Assembly (NCBI RefSeq): GCF_007097365.1 | Contig: NZ_VJZR01000011.1 | Location: forward strand, 1-64,000 | From: Flavobacterium franklandianum | GTDB taxonomy: Bacteria > Bacteroidota > Bacteroidia > Flavobacteriales > Flavobacteriaceae | Direction: 5' to 3' | Length of the DNA: 64,000 bases | Shown: positions 9,902 to 17,983 of the stretch, piece after piece | How the letters are laid out: each line of letters opens with the position of its first letter | How positions within the stretch are numbered: the first letter of the stretch is position 1 | The notes under the pieces: generated by a model | What the model saw: only the letters and a program-made list of their open reading frames with translations | Told to the model about the DNA's origin: nothing | Database searches by the model: none | Position numbers and translations under genes: made by a program

Positions 9902-9909
9902 ATTGCAGA
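9882..9909. repeat. Tandem 14-bp repeat across the menF stop codon
   Basis: Two exact copies of TTTTAGATTGCAGA (9882-9895 and 9896-9909) are followed by a partial third (TTTCAGA). The menF stop codon (9899-9901) lies in the second copy, so the repeat supplies the C-terminal residues. It resembles short tandem elements seen between genes in flavobacterial chromosomes. Confidence 0.7.
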
Positions 9910-9993
9910 TTTCAGAATACAAATCAACGATTGTATCTGTTTTACAGATATTGCCATTGAAATTGCCATTAAAAAACTTAAACAAAACAGAAA

Positions 9994-10710
9994 ATGAAAC
10001 TAGACATATTAGCATTTGGTGCGCATCCCGATGATGTAGAATTAGGTTGTGGCGGAACTATTGCCAAAGAAATTTCGCTTGGAAAAAAAGTGGGAATTAT
10101 CGATTTGACTCGCGGAGAGCTAGGAACTCGCGGTTCAGTCGAAATTAGAAATCAAGAAGCTGCCGTAGCTGCCAAAATTTTAGGAGTTTCCGTTCGTGAA
10201 AACCTCGATATGCGCGATGGTTTTTTTCAAAATGATGAATCACATCAATTAGAAATTATAAAAATGCTTCGGAAATACAAGCCCGAAATAGTTTTATGTA
10301 ATGCTATCGAAGACCGTCATATCGATCACGGAAAAGGAAGCAAATTAGTATCAGACGCTTGTTTTTTATCGGGTTTAATAAAAATTGAAACAGAGCTTGA
10401 TGGAGTAAAACAAGATGCTTGGCGTCCCAAATTAGTGTATCATTATATACAATGGAAAAATCTAAATCCTGATTTTGTGGTAGATATTTCTGGGTTTAAT
10501 GAAAAAAGAATAGAAGCTATTTTAGCGTATAGTTCTCAATTTTACGATCCCAATTCAAATGAACCCGAAACACCAATTGCATCTATAAACTTTTTAGAAA
10601 GTCTCAATTATCGTGCGCAAGATATGGGTAGGCTAATAGGTACTGATTACGCAGAAGGATTTACAGTCGAAAGATATTTGGCAGTCAATAGTTTAGGAAA
10701 TTTGATGTAA
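9994..10710 (+). CDS. bshB1: Bacillithiol biosynthesis deacetylase BshB1
   Basis: The 238-residue protein has the LmbE/PIG-L zinc deacetylase motifs: AHPDDVE at residues 10-16 and HIDH at 109-112. TRGELGTRGS is also a BshB1 hallmark. It removes the acetyl group from GlcNAc-malate, the second step of bacillithiol synthesis, in the cytoplasm. Its presence means the cell probably uses bacillithiol as its low-molecular-weight thiol, which matters for the sulfane-sulfur cluster at 15-21 kb. No other bsh gene is in the window. Confidence 0.93.
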   Translation: MKLDILAFGAHPDDVELGCGGTIAKEISLGKKVGIIDLTRGELGTRGSVEIRNQEAAVAAKILGVSVRENLDMRDGFFQNDESHQLEIIKMLRKYKPEIVLCNAIEDRHIDHGKGSKLVSDACFLSGLIKIETELDGVKQDAWRPKLVYHYIQWKNLNPDFVVDISGFNEKRIEAILAYSSQFYDPNSNEPETPIASINFLESLNYRAQDMGRLIGTDYAEGFTVERYLAVNSLGNLM

Positions 10711-10727
10711 TTTTTTAAAATTTTTCT

Positions 10728-10757
10728 TTGTAAATGCCAACTTAAGTGTTATATTTG
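10728..10757 (+). promoter_or_regulatory. Promoter of tRNA-His (TTG-N19-TATATTTG)
   Basis: TTG at 10728-10730, a 19-base spacer, and TATATTTG at 10750-10757 match the flavobacterial -33/-7 consensus exactly. The tRNA begins 15 bases further on. Confidence 0.8.
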
Positions 10758-10772
10758 CACTCGTTAAAAATG

Positions 10773-10846
10773 GTGGTTGTAGCTCAGCTGGTTAGAGCGC
10801 TGGTTTGTGGTGCCGGAGGTCGCCGGTTCGAAACCGGTCATCCACC
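10773..10846 (+). tRNA. trnH: tRNA-His (anticodon GTG)
   Basis: A full cloverleaf can be drawn: acceptor GTGGTTG/CATCCAC (one T-T mismatch), D-arm GCTC/GAGC, anticodon stem CTGGT/GCCGG with loop TTGTGGT (GTG at 10807-10809), and T-arm GCCGG/CCGGT around TTCGAAA. A G precedes position 1 (10772) and the discriminator is C, both features of tRNA-His. Confidence 0.97.
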
Positions 10847-10856
10847 CAAAATATAA

Positions 10857-10885
10857 AAGCTTCGAAGAAATTCGAGGCTTTTTTT
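10857..10885 (+). terminator. Intrinsic terminator after tRNA-His
   Basis: A 10-bp stem (AAGCTTCGAA with TTCGAGGCTT, one G-T pair) with loop GAAA is followed by a run of seven or more T. It ends the tRNA transcript. Confidence 0.85.
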
Positions 10886-10896
10886 GTGGCCAAAAA

Positions 10897-10927
10897 AAAG
10901 AGCTTAAAATTTCTTAAAAGCTCTTTT
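10897..10927. terminator. Terminator for the M28 peptidase gene
   Basis: AAAGAGCTT pairs with AAGCTCTTT around an AT-rich loop, with A and T runs on its outer sides. It sits just past the stop of the minus-strand peptidase gene and could also back up the tRNA terminator. Confidence 0.7.
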
Positions 10928-10950
10928 AAATTCTATTGATTTTTAATTAC

Positions 10951-11967
10951 CTAACTCCCACTTTTATCTACCACAGGACGATTGTCTCTATTGGCTAATT
11001 CCCAAGCAATAGCAAAGGCAAGTTGGGTTCTTTTGGTCAAAGCATCAAATTCAATTTTTTCTACATCATCTGTAGGTTTGTGATAATCGGCGTGAACACC
11101 ATTAAAAAGAAAAACCGATGGGATTCCATTTTTGGCAAAATTGTAATGGTCTGAGCGATAATAAAAACGATTTGGGTCAGATCTGTCGTTGAATTTATAA
11201 TCAATAAACAAGTTGACATAATTTTTATTGGCCTCTTCGCAAATATTGTATAAATCACTCGAGAGATAATCGGAACCTATTAAATATACATATTTATTGG
11301 ATTCTTTATGAAATTCATCACTTCGTCCAATCATATCAATATTAATATCGGTTATGGTGTTGGCCAAGGGAAACAAAGGATTTTCGGCATAGTAACGGGA
11401 ACCGTGAAGTCCGTGTTCTTCTCCCGTAACGTGAAGAATTAGTATAGAACGCTTTGGCCCGTGACCTTCATTTTTAGCGATTTGGAAGGCTTGTGCAATT
11501 TCGAGCAAGGCTACAGTTCCAGAACCATCATCATCGGCACCGTTGTAAACTACTCCATTTTTTACACCAACATGATCATAGTGAGCCGAAATTACGATTA
11601 CTTCATTTGGTTTTTCAGAACCTTCAATGTAGGCCCAGATATTTTCGGAATCGGGTAAGTTTTCATTTTTACTGGCATTCAAAAAAGCGGCAGGAATTCT
11701 TTGGTAATAATCTGTTGCCCCTTTTGGAAAAGGAATCTGGTCGATTTTGTATTGATTTATCAAATAGTTACCTGCTTTTTTCTGTCCCAAGGAACCAGTT
11801 TCACGTCCTTCCATTTCATCAGAAGCTACAATGTAAAGATGTGTTTTTAAATCTGTTTCAGTGATAGTATTAATATATTTTGTAGGTGGCACATCGGAAA
11901 CACTGTTTTTTTGTGAAGTACACGAAAGAGTAGATGCAAGCAAAAAAAGGATTAGAATTTTTTTCAT
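10951..11967 (-). CDS. M28 family zinc aminopeptidase, lipoprotein
   Basis: The protein has the M28 di-zinc set: His in SAHYDHVG, Asp in GADDDGSG, Glu-Glu in TGEEHGLHG, Asp in DMIGR and the last His in HADYHKPTDD. It should trim N-terminal residues from peptides outside the cytoplasm. The signal MKKILILFLLASTLSC ends in a lipobox (Cys16), so it is anchored to a membrane. An in-frame ATG 15 bases upstream (11982) is possible, but the ATG at 11967 gives the standard lipoprotein N-terminus. It follows the dienelactone hydrolase-like gene by only about 22-37 bases and is probably in the same operon. Confidence 0.9.
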   Translation of the reverse strand: MKKILILFLLASTLSCTSQKNSVSDVPPTKYINTITETDLKTHLYIVASDEMEGRETGSLGQKKAGNYLINQYKIDQIPFPKGATDYYQRIPAAFLNASKNENLPDSENIWAYIEGSEKPNEVIVISAHYDHVGVKNGVVYNGADDDGSGTVALLEIAQAFQIAKNEGHGPKRSILILHVTGEEHGLHGSRYYAENPLFPLANTITDINIDMIGRSDEFHKESNKYVYLIGSDYLSSDLYNICEEANKNYVNLFIDYKFNDRSDPNRFYYRSDHYNFAKNGIPSVFLFNGVHADYHKPTDDVEKIEFDALTKRTQLAFAIAWELANRDNRPVVDKSGS

Positions 11968-12004
11968 TTTAAATGTATTCATATTAATAACTAATGATTA
12001 ATGC

Positions 12005-12778
12005 TTATTTTTTTAAAACTTCAACTAAGAAAAGTTTCAAATGTTCCCAAGAGCGATTTGCAGCAATTCCGTTGTAAGCAGCTCCTTTTGAATTGTCAGT
12101 TCCTGATTCAGGATTAGTAAAAGAATGCACCGCATTGGCATAATAAATCATTTGCCAATCGGCTTTTGTATCTCTCATTTCTTGTTGAAAAGCGTCGATT
12201 TCTTCCTTGGATTCATAAGGATCATCGGCTCCGTGACAAACCAAAACCTTGGCTGTTATAGGTTCTATAGTTCTTTTAGCATCTTTTCCTAATCCGCCGT
12301 GAAAGGAAACTACACCTTTAATATTCAAGTGACCTCGTGCAGCTTCAAGCGCTCCGGTTCCACCAAAACAATAGCCTATGACAACTATATTATCTGGATT
12401 GGCACCTGAAAGAATTAATTGTTCCAATGCCAATGAAATTCGTTTTTGATAGTCCACAAAATTGGTTTTGTAATAACCCGCATTTTTTCCTGCTTCATTG
12501 TAGTCTTTTGGATAATTTCCTTCGCCATAAATATCGGCAATAAAAGCATAATAACCTAATTTTGACAAGTTTTCAGCAGTATCTTTCGATAATTTATCAA
12601 TTCCCATCCAAGCGGGAAGTATCAAAATTCCTGGTTTTTGTACACTTTTTGACTTGGGTTGAATGCCAAAACCATTCAAAACCTGATTACCATCCTTGTA
12701 GGTCACTGGTTTCAATTGCGCAAAAGAACCATTAGCATACAAAACGAGTGCTAAAAATAAAGAGACAAAATTTTTCAT
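12005..12778 (-). CDS. Secreted dienelactone hydrolase family protein
   Basis: The 257-residue alpha/beta hydrolase has the DLH-type nucleophile motif GYCFGG with Cys137, Asp near 185 (GADDPYES) and His near 218 (AVHSFT), which form the triad. An N-terminal signal peptide (about residues 1-20, ending GSFA|QL) sends it out of the cytoplasm. The natural substrate in this family is often unknown, and I cannot name it here. It is the first gene of a likely two-gene unit with the M28 peptidase. Confidence 0.85.
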   Translation of the reverse strand: MKNFVSLFLALVLYANGSFAQLKPVTYKDGNQVLNGFGIQPKSKSVQKPGILILPAWMGIDKLSKDTAENLSKLGYYAFIADIYGEGNYPKDYNEAGKNAGYYKTNFVDYQKRISLALEQLILSGANPDNIVVIGYCFGGTGALEAARGHLNIKGVVSFHGGLGKDAKRTIEPITAKVLVCHGADDPYESKEEIDAFQQEMRDTKADWQMIYYANAVHSFTNPESGTDNSKGAAYNGIAANRSWEHLKLFLVEVLKK

Positions 12779-12872
12779 AACAATATTATTTTTAACAAAT
12801 ATCTGAAATAAAACAGAATAATTAAAGATGAACGATTGTTAATTAAGGAATTTTTACCAAAACGAAGCACAT

Positions 12873-13325
12873 TTACAAACTCACATTCCGCTTAAAAGCA
12901 CAACCCAATTCCATAATTGAATCCGTTTTTGAAATGCCCGGAATATTGTCAATTTTTTCATAAAGAATCTTCCGCATATGTTCGTGATTTCGAGCACTGA
13001 TTTTGATATAAAGCGTGAACAAACCCGAAATATAATAGCATTCCGTGATTTCGGGAATTTTTTTCAACTCTTCGATAATCCGAGTCGAATCCTGATCCTT
13101 ATTCAAAGTAATTCCGGTAAAGGAACCCCAATCATAACCTGCTTTTTTCTCGTTGATTACGGGTTTAATACCCAACAAAATGCCTTGTTCCATCAACCGA
13201 TTGACCCGCTGATGCACCATCGTATTCGAAATTTTGAGATTAGCGGCTATGGTCGAATACGCCATTCGACCGTCTTTTTCCAATTCTTTGATAATTAAAA
13301 TATCAAATTGGTCTAGGTTTTCCAT
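12873..13325 (-). CDS. Lrp/AsnC family transcriptional regulator
   Basis: The 150-residue protein has an N-terminal winged helix-turn-helix (about 1-60, YSTIAANLKISNTMVHQRVNRL) and a C-terminal RAM ligand domain (about 70-145). This is the normal layout and length for Lrp/AsnC. It is divergent from ornithine aminotransferase across 142 bases that hold TGACTTA half-sites, so it probably controls rocD and itself, with ornithine, arginine or another amino acid as ligand (inferred). Confidence 0.92.
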   Translation of the reverse strand: MENLDQFDILIIKELEKDGRMAYSTIAANLKISNTMVHQRVNRLMEQGILLGIKPVINEKKAGYDWGSFTGITLNKDQDSTRIIEELKKIPEITECYYISGLFTLYIKISARNHEHMRKILYEKIDNIPGISKTDSIMELGCAFKRNVSL

Positions 13326-13342
13326 ATCTTTTAATATTAAAT

Positions 13343-13399
13343 TGACTTAAATTTTGCTATAAAAAATAAATATGACTTATTTAGTGTAAATGTAAGTCA
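13343..13399. promoter_or_regulatory. Candidate Lrp-type operator (TGACTTA half-sites)
   Basis: TGACTTA occurs at 13343-13349 and 13373-13379, 30 bases or about three helical turns apart. Its reverse complement TAAGTCA is at 13393-13399. All three lie between the divergent regulator and rocD. Several phased half-sites suit Lrp oligomers. Confidence 0.5.
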
Positions 13400-13436
13400 A
13401 AATCATCATTTTTTATGGTAAAATAAAATATTATAG

Positions 13437-13444
13437 TATTTTTG
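13437..13444 (+). promoter_or_regulatory. -7 element of the rocD promoter
   Basis: TATTTTTG matches TAnnTTTG, 24 bases before the rocD start. No good TTG is seen 19 bases upstream, which would fit a promoter that needs an activator. Confidence 0.5.
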
Positions 13445-13467
13445 TGTTCTAATTTAAACCATTCACA

Positions 13468-14751
13468 ATGCAGCACATACATCCAACTCTTTCCTCAAAA
13501 GCGGAAGTTTTAATCGAAAAAGAAAACCAATACGGAGCACACAATTACCATCCACTTCCTGTTGTTTTAGAAAAAGGGGAAGGTGTTTTTGTTTGGGATG
13601 TTGATGGCAAGAAATACTACGATTTTCTATCGGCTTATTCGGCTGTAAATCAAGGGCATTGTCACCCAAAAATTATCGGGGCAATGATCAAACAAGCGCA
13701 AAGATTGACTTTGACCTCTCGTGCATTTTATAATGACCAATTGGGAGTTTTTGAAGAATATGTGACCAAGTATTTTGGGTTTGACAAAGTATTACCAATG
13801 AATACAGGAGCCGAAGCAGTAGAAACAGCACTTAAATTATGCCGAAAATGGGCGTATGAAGTTAAAGGTATTCCTGAAAATCAAGCACAAATTATCGTGT
13901 GCGAAAACAATTTCCACGGACGAACTACCACTATTATTTCCTTTTCCAACGACGAAAGTGCGCGCAAAAGTTTTGGTCCTTTCACCGAAGGTTTTATAAA
14001 AATACCGTACGATAATATTGAAGCGCTTGAAAATGTTTTGAAATCATCGAAAAACATTGCCGGATTCTTGGTCGAACCCATCCAAGGCGAAGCGGGAGTT
14101 TATGTGCCAACGGAAGGTTATTTGGCTAAAGCAAAAGCCCTTTGTGAAGCGAATAATGTATTGTTCATTGCTGATGAAGTGCAAACGGGAATTGCTCGTA
14201 CAGGACGATTATTAGCCACTTGTGGAAATTGTTCTTGCCAAAATGGATGCGAAAATAATCCGGAGGTAAAACCTGATATTTTAATTTTAGGTAAAGCAAT
14301 TTCAGGTGGAGTCTATCCTATTTCGGCAGTTTTGGCCAACAACGAAATTATGAATGTCATCAAACCCGGCCAACACGGTTCTACTTTTGGCGGAAACCCA
14401 ATTGCCGCTGCCGTTGCCATTGCCGCACTTGAAGTAATTAAAGACGAAAAACTAGCCGAAAATGCCGAACGATTAGGAATTCTTTTAAGAAAAGGATTGA
14501 ACGAAATAGCCCAACGAAATCCGTTAATTGAATTGGTTCGCGGAAAAGGATTGTTGAACGCCATTGTGATCAATTGTGGCGAGGATTCTGATTTGGCTTG
14601 GAATATCTGTCTTTGTTTTAGAGATTATGGCTTATTGGCTAAACCCACTCACGGCAACAAAATACGCTTTGCACCACCATTGGTAATCACAGAAGAACAA
14701 ATTCAGGAATGTTTGGAAATTATTGAGAGAGCGTTGAATGATTTTAAATAG
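13468..14751 (+). CDS. rocD: Ornithine aminotransferase
   Basis: This 427-residue PLP enzyme moves the delta-amino group of ornithine to 2-oxoglutarate, giving glutamate semialdehyde. The class III aminotransferase marks are [25 protein letters not shown], the PLP-contacting Asp236 in ADEVQTG, and Lys276 in LGKAISGG. Between TGRLLA and PDILIL lies an insertion with four Cys in ten residues ([10 protein letters not shown], residues 252-261) that could bind a metal. The Lrp-type regulator next door probably controls it. Confidence 0.95.
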   Translation: MQHIHPTLSSKAEVLIEKENQYGAHNYHPLPVVLEKGEGVFVWDVDGKKYYDFLSAYSAVNQGHCHPKIIGAMIKQAQRLTLTSRAFYNDQLGVFEEYVTKYFGFDKVLPMNTGAEAVETALKLCRKWAYEVKGIPENQAQIIVCENNFHGRTTTIISFSNDESARKSFGPFTEGFIKIPYDNIEALENVLKSSKNIAGFLVEPIQGEAGVYVPTEGYLAKAKALCEANNVLFIADEVQTGIARTGRLLATCGNCSCQNGCENNPEVKPDILILGKAISGGVYPISAVLANNEIMNVIKPGQHGSTFGGNPIAAAVAIAALEVIKDEKLAENAERLGILLRKGLNEIAQRNPLIELVRGKGLLNAIVINCGEDSDLAWNICLCFRDYGLLAKPTHGNKIRFAPPLVITEEQIQECLEIIERALNDFK

Positions 14752-14827
14752 TTGGAATCTTTAACTTAATTCAAGAAAAAACTACTATAATTGACAATTT
14801 ACATTGGTTTTTTCTTTGTTTCTGTTT

Positions 14828-14908
14828 CTAACTATGAACCGGTTTCCAAAGCCCATATCCGCCATTTAAATTCATGGAATAGATACCAGCTATTCGTAGT
14901 GTTATTTG
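14828..14908 (-). pseudogene. C-terminal fragment of a second rhodanese-type reductase
   Basis: On the minus strand this stretch encodes QITLRIAGIYSMNLN followed by GGYGLWKPVHS and a stop. That closely matches the C-terminus of the CoA-disulfide reductase-rhodanese (IYSVNLNGGYGLWKPVNS) encoded 600 bases downstream. A 26-base block is identical in both (14841-14866 and 15441-15466). Upstream codons still align loosely (QxxLR), then a stop appears. It is a diverged remnant of a paralogue or of a partial duplication, not a working gene. Confidence 0.8.
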
Positions 14909-14967
14909 AAAAATTAAACATTATTAAAAGTCGAAATTGCTGTGTATTCTATGTTAAAAAAACAACT

Positions 14968-15351
14968 ATGCTAAACAAAATACATCATACAGCCATTATC
15001 TGTTCGGATTATCAAAAATCCAAAAAATTCTACACCGAAGTCTTGGGATTGGCCATAATCCGTGAAGTGTATCGAGAAAATAGGCAATCCTATAAATTGG
15101 ATTTGGCACTCAACGGAACTTATGTTATTGAATTATTTTCATTTCCTAATCCGCCACAAAGAGTGTCAAGACCAGAGGCAGCAGGACTAAGACACCTTGC
15201 TTTTGAAGTAGATGATTTAGAGAAAATTATTGAGCATTTACAAAAATTCAAAATAGAAGTTGAACCCATTCGGATAGATGAGCATACAGAAAAACGATTT
15301 ACTTTCATTGCTGATCCTGATAATTTGCCAATAGAGTTTTATGAAGAATAA
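14968..15351 (+). CDS. VOC family protein (glyoxalase/YaeR-like)
   Basis: The 127-residue single-domain protein has the vicinal oxygen chelate fold pattern: HHTAIICSDYQKSKKFY at the start, ELFSFPNPP, GLRHLAFEVDD and PDNLPIEFYE at the end. These supply the metal-binding His and Glu of the glyoxalase superfamily. The open frame extends upstream to about 14791, but that part overlaps the pseudogene fragment, so the ATG at 14968 is the start. The substrate is unknown. A strong terminator follows. Confidence 0.85.
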   Translation: MLNKIHHTAIICSDYQKSKKFYTEVLGLAIIREVYRENRQSYKLDLALNGTYVIELFSFPNPPQRVSRPEAAGLRHLAFEVDDLEKIIEHLQKFKIEVEPIRIDEHTEKRFTFIADPDNLPIEFYEE

Positions 15352-15359
15352 AAATTAAA

Positions 15360-15399
15360 GATTTGTCAACATTTATAAGAATGTTGGCAAATCTTTTTT
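15360..15399 (+). terminator. Intrinsic terminator after the VOC gene
   Basis: GATTTG-T-CAACATT pairs with AATGTTG-G-CAAATC around a 6-base loop, and six T follow. It separates the VOC gene from the convergent reductase gene. Confidence 0.85.
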
Positions 15400-15427
15400 C
15401 AATTCAAATTAGATAAGCCGCTACATT

Positions 15428-17068
15428 TTAACTATTCACAGGTTTCCAAAGCCCATATCCGCCATTCAAATTCACAGAATAGATATTGTGGTTTCTCAAG
15501 ATGCGTTGCGCCAAATAGCCTCTCAATCCAATTTGGCAATAAATAACATATTTCTTTTTTTTGTCAAAGAAATCTAGATTGTCCCTCAAAGTATCCACAT
15601 CCATATTAATAGCATTGGGAATAGCACCGTTTTCAAATTCGGTTTTGGTTCTTACATCAATCAGAATTGCTTTTTCAGTCAAAAGATAGTCGTCTAATTG
15701 GTCGTAATTGATGAAACGTACATCGTCGTTCAGCATATTTTCGGCAACGTAACCCAGAATGTTCACAGGATCTTTGGCAGAATTATAAGGCGGAGCATAA
15801 GCTATTTCTATTTCTTGTAAATCATAAATAGTCAAATTCCCTTTGATGGCCGTAGCAATCACATCGATCCGCTTATCAACACCTTCTTGTCCTAAAGCTT
15901 GTGCGCCATAAATAGTTCCGTCTTCTCCAAAATTCATTTTCAGGACAATATTCGTAGCTCCGGGATAATAACTGGCGTGATTGGCACGAGTTACGGTCAC
16001 AGTGCGGTAGGGAATAGCGTAACGTTTCAATAATTTTTCATTGAGTCCGGTTGCGCCAACAGTCAAATCGAATAATTTAATAATGGAAGTTCCTAAAGTT
16101 CCTTTATACGAAATTTTGTTTCCTCTCGTAATATTATCAGCCACAATTCGCCCTTGACGATTGGCTGGCCAAGCTAGTGGAATCAACACTTTCGCCTGAT
16201 TGATGTAATGCGAAACTTCGACAGCATCGCCCACGGCATAAATATTAGGATCCGAAGTTTGCATAAATTCGTTTACGGCAATTCCACCTGTAATTCCTAA
16301 ATCCAACCCTGCAGCTTTCGCCAATGCGTTTTCAGGCTTCACGCCAATAGCAAACACAACAGTATCAGCCAAAATGGTTTTGCCAGTATTTAATTTCAAT
16401 TCAATTTCATTTCCCATTTCCTCGAAAGCTTCAACACCTGTATTTACAAGAATATTCAGGTTTTTAGCAGTGGCATGATGTTCCACCATTTTTGCGAACT
16501 CATAATCCACTGGAGCCATCACTTGGTTTCCCAATTCGATAACGGTGACATTTAATCCTTTTTCAACCAAATTTTCGGCAACTTCTAATCCAATAAAACC
16601 ACCACCAACAACAGCTATGTTTTTCAAATCCTTAGTTTTGGCAATGATTCGATCCATATCAGCCACATTGCGAAGCGTCATTATTTTATCGGAATCAATT
16701 CCGGGAATATTGGGTCTGAAAGGTTCTGCACCGGGCGATAATAAAAGTTTATCATAGGATTCGATATAAATTTCTTTGGTAATCAGGTTTCTAACTTCAA
16801 CAGTTTTGGCTTCTTTGTTAATTTTTAAAACCTCGTTAAAAATGCGAACATCAAGGTTATATCTTGTTTTTAAGGAAGCAGGTGTATTCAATAATAACTT
16901 CGAGCGATCTTCGATAACACCGCCAATATGGTAAGGAAGTCCGCAATTGGCAAAGCTTACATGTTCTCCTTTTTCAAAAATAATGATTTCATTTGCTTCG
17001 CTCAGTCTTCTCAATCTTGCTGCAGCAGTTGCACCACCAGCAACGCCACCTATAATTAATATTTTCAT
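15428..17068 (-). CDS. CoA-disulfide reductase with C-terminal rhodanese domain
   Basis: The 546-residue FAD and NAD(P)H enzyme has an N-terminal GGVAGGATAAAR dinucleotide motif and the single redox Cys42 in FANCGLPY, typical of CoA-disulfide reductases. A second nucleotide motif (GGGFIGLEVAENL) and a dimerisation domain follow. A rhodanese domain from about residue 460 carries active Cys511 (YCQIGLRG). Proteins of this CoADR-RHD type reduce CoA or other thiol persulfides and polysulfide, releasing sulfide. It is divergent from a Crp/Fnr regulator, with a palindromic site between them at 17128-17147. Confidence 0.92.
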   Translation of the reverse strand: MKILIIGGVAGGATAAARLRRLSEANEIIIFEKGEHVSFANCGLPYHIGGVIEDRSKLLLNTPASLKTRYNLDVRIFNEVLKINKEAKTVEVRNLITKEIYIESYDKLLLSPGAEPFRPNIPGIDSDKIMTLRNVADMDRIIAKTKDLKNIAVVGGGFIGLEVAENLVEKGLNVTVIELGNQVMAPVDYEFAKMVEHHATAKNLNILVNTGVEAFEEMGNEIELKLNTGKTILADTVVFAIGVKPENALAKAAGLDLGITGGIAVNEFMQTSDPNIYAVGDAVEVSHYINQAKVLIPLAWPANRQGRIVADNITRGNKISYKGTLGTSIIKLFDLTVGATGLNEKLLKRYAIPYRTVTVTRANHASYYPGATNIVLKMNFGEDGTIYGAQALGQEGVDKRIDVIATAIKGNLTIYDLQEIEIAYAPPYNSAKDPVNILGYVAENMLNDDVRFINYDQLDDYLLTEKAILIDVRTKTEFENGAIPNAINMDVDTLRDNLDFFDKKKKYVIYCQIGLRGYLAQRILRNHNIYSVNLNGGYGLWKPVNS

Positions 17069-17127
17069 CTGTAAAATAGTATTTATGTCTAATTATGATG
17101 CAAATTTCATAAAACAGTTCCTAGTTA

Positions 17128-17147
17128 TATGTAGCTTTTGTTACATA
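17128..17147. promoter_or_regulatory. Crp/Fnr-type palindrome upstream of the reductase
   Basis: TATGTAGC-TTTT-GTTACATA is an 8-bp inverted repeat with one mismatch. Its core is GTAGC-N4-GTTAC, one base off the GTAAC-N4-GTTAC found at 17921 and 54891. On the minus strand a TTTG (17101-17104) ends 36.5 bases from its centre, the same spacing as at the other two sites. Confidence 0.6.
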
Positions 17148-17289
17148 AAACGAAATGATTTTAAAATAAAATGAAATAATCAACCATAAACTTTAAATAG
17201 TAAATTATCTGACAAAGTGTTTTGTGTTTTTATGTTAAATGTTAAATTTTTTAGCGAAATTTACATTCAATAAAAGGCATAACTAAATA

Positions 17290-17919
17290 ATGAAAGAATT
17301 ACTTAAACAAACTTACGGATATCTATTTGAAGATAAATTAATTGAGGAAATTGTAGAAACTTCTTTGCTCAGAGATTTCAAGGAAGGTGATATTCTAATT
17401 GATTTTGGCGATTCTATTAGAAAAATGCCTTTGCTGCTTTCAGGAGCTATTAAAATATTACGTGAGGATTTTGACGAAGGAGAATTGTTGTTGTATTTTA
17501 TTGAAAAAGGCGATACTTGTGCGATGACAATGGCCTGCTGTTTAGGCGAAACTAAAAGCGAAATTAGAGCCGTTGCCGAAACTAAAGGACAATTAATTAT
17601 GATTCCAGTTAGTAAAATGGAAGAGTGGTTAGGAAAGTATAAAAGCTGGAGAAACTACGTTTTCAATAGTTATAACAATCGTTTAAAAGAAATGCTTTCA
17701 GCTATTGACAATCTGGCATTTATGAATATGGACGAACGATTATTAAATTATCTAAATGACAAATCAAAAGTAGTCAAATCCAATGAAATTCATTCGACAC
17801 ATCAGGAAATTGCTTATGACTTGCACACTTCTAGAGTTGTTGTTTCACGCTTGCTCAAAGCATTAGAAAACAAAGGCAAAATTAGTTTGAAAAGATCTTC
17901 GATTGTGTTGCTGAAATGA
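17290..17919 (+). CDS. Crp/Fnr family transcriptional regulator
   Basis: The 209-residue protein has a cyclic-nucleotide-like effector domain (about 20-120), a dimerisation helix, and a C-terminal winged helix-turn-helix (about 145-205, THQEIAYDLHTSRVVVSRLLKAL). Three Cys sit close together in the effector domain (C77, C83, C84 in DTCAMTMACCLGE), which could sense reactive sulfur or hold a cofactor. It lies between the CoA-disulfide reductase (divergent) and the TauE/persulfide genes (same strand), so it is the likely local regulator. Confidence 0.9.
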   Translation: MKELLKQTYGYLFEDKLIEEIVETSLLRDFKEGDILIDFGDSIRKMPLLLSGAIKILREDFDEGELLLYFIEKGDTCAMTMACCLGETKSEIRAVAETKGQLIMIPVSKMEEWLGKYKSWRNYVFNSYNNRLKEMLSAIDNLAFMNMDERLLNYLNDKSKVVKSNEIHSTHQEIAYDLHTSRVVVSRLLKALENKGKISLKRSSIVLLK

Positions 17920-17920
17920 G

Positions 17921-17964
17921 GTAACATTTGTTACAAAACAGGAATATTTAATACCCTATTTTTG
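17921..17964 (+). promoter_or_regulatory. Crp/Fnr site and promoter of the TauE operon
   Basis: GTAAC-ATTT-GTTAC (17921-17934) is a perfect palindrome just after the regulator's stop codon. TATTTTTG (17957-17964), a -7 element, begins 29.5 bases from its centre. That places the site near -42, where class II activators bind. Confidence 0.65.
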
Positions 17965-17983
17965 CGATTATAAATTTTTATAA

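Noticed and set aside
14791..14967. N-terminal extension of the VOC gene
   Set aside because: It would translate the pseudogene fragment in the wrong sense. The ATG at 14968 begins the conserved domain.
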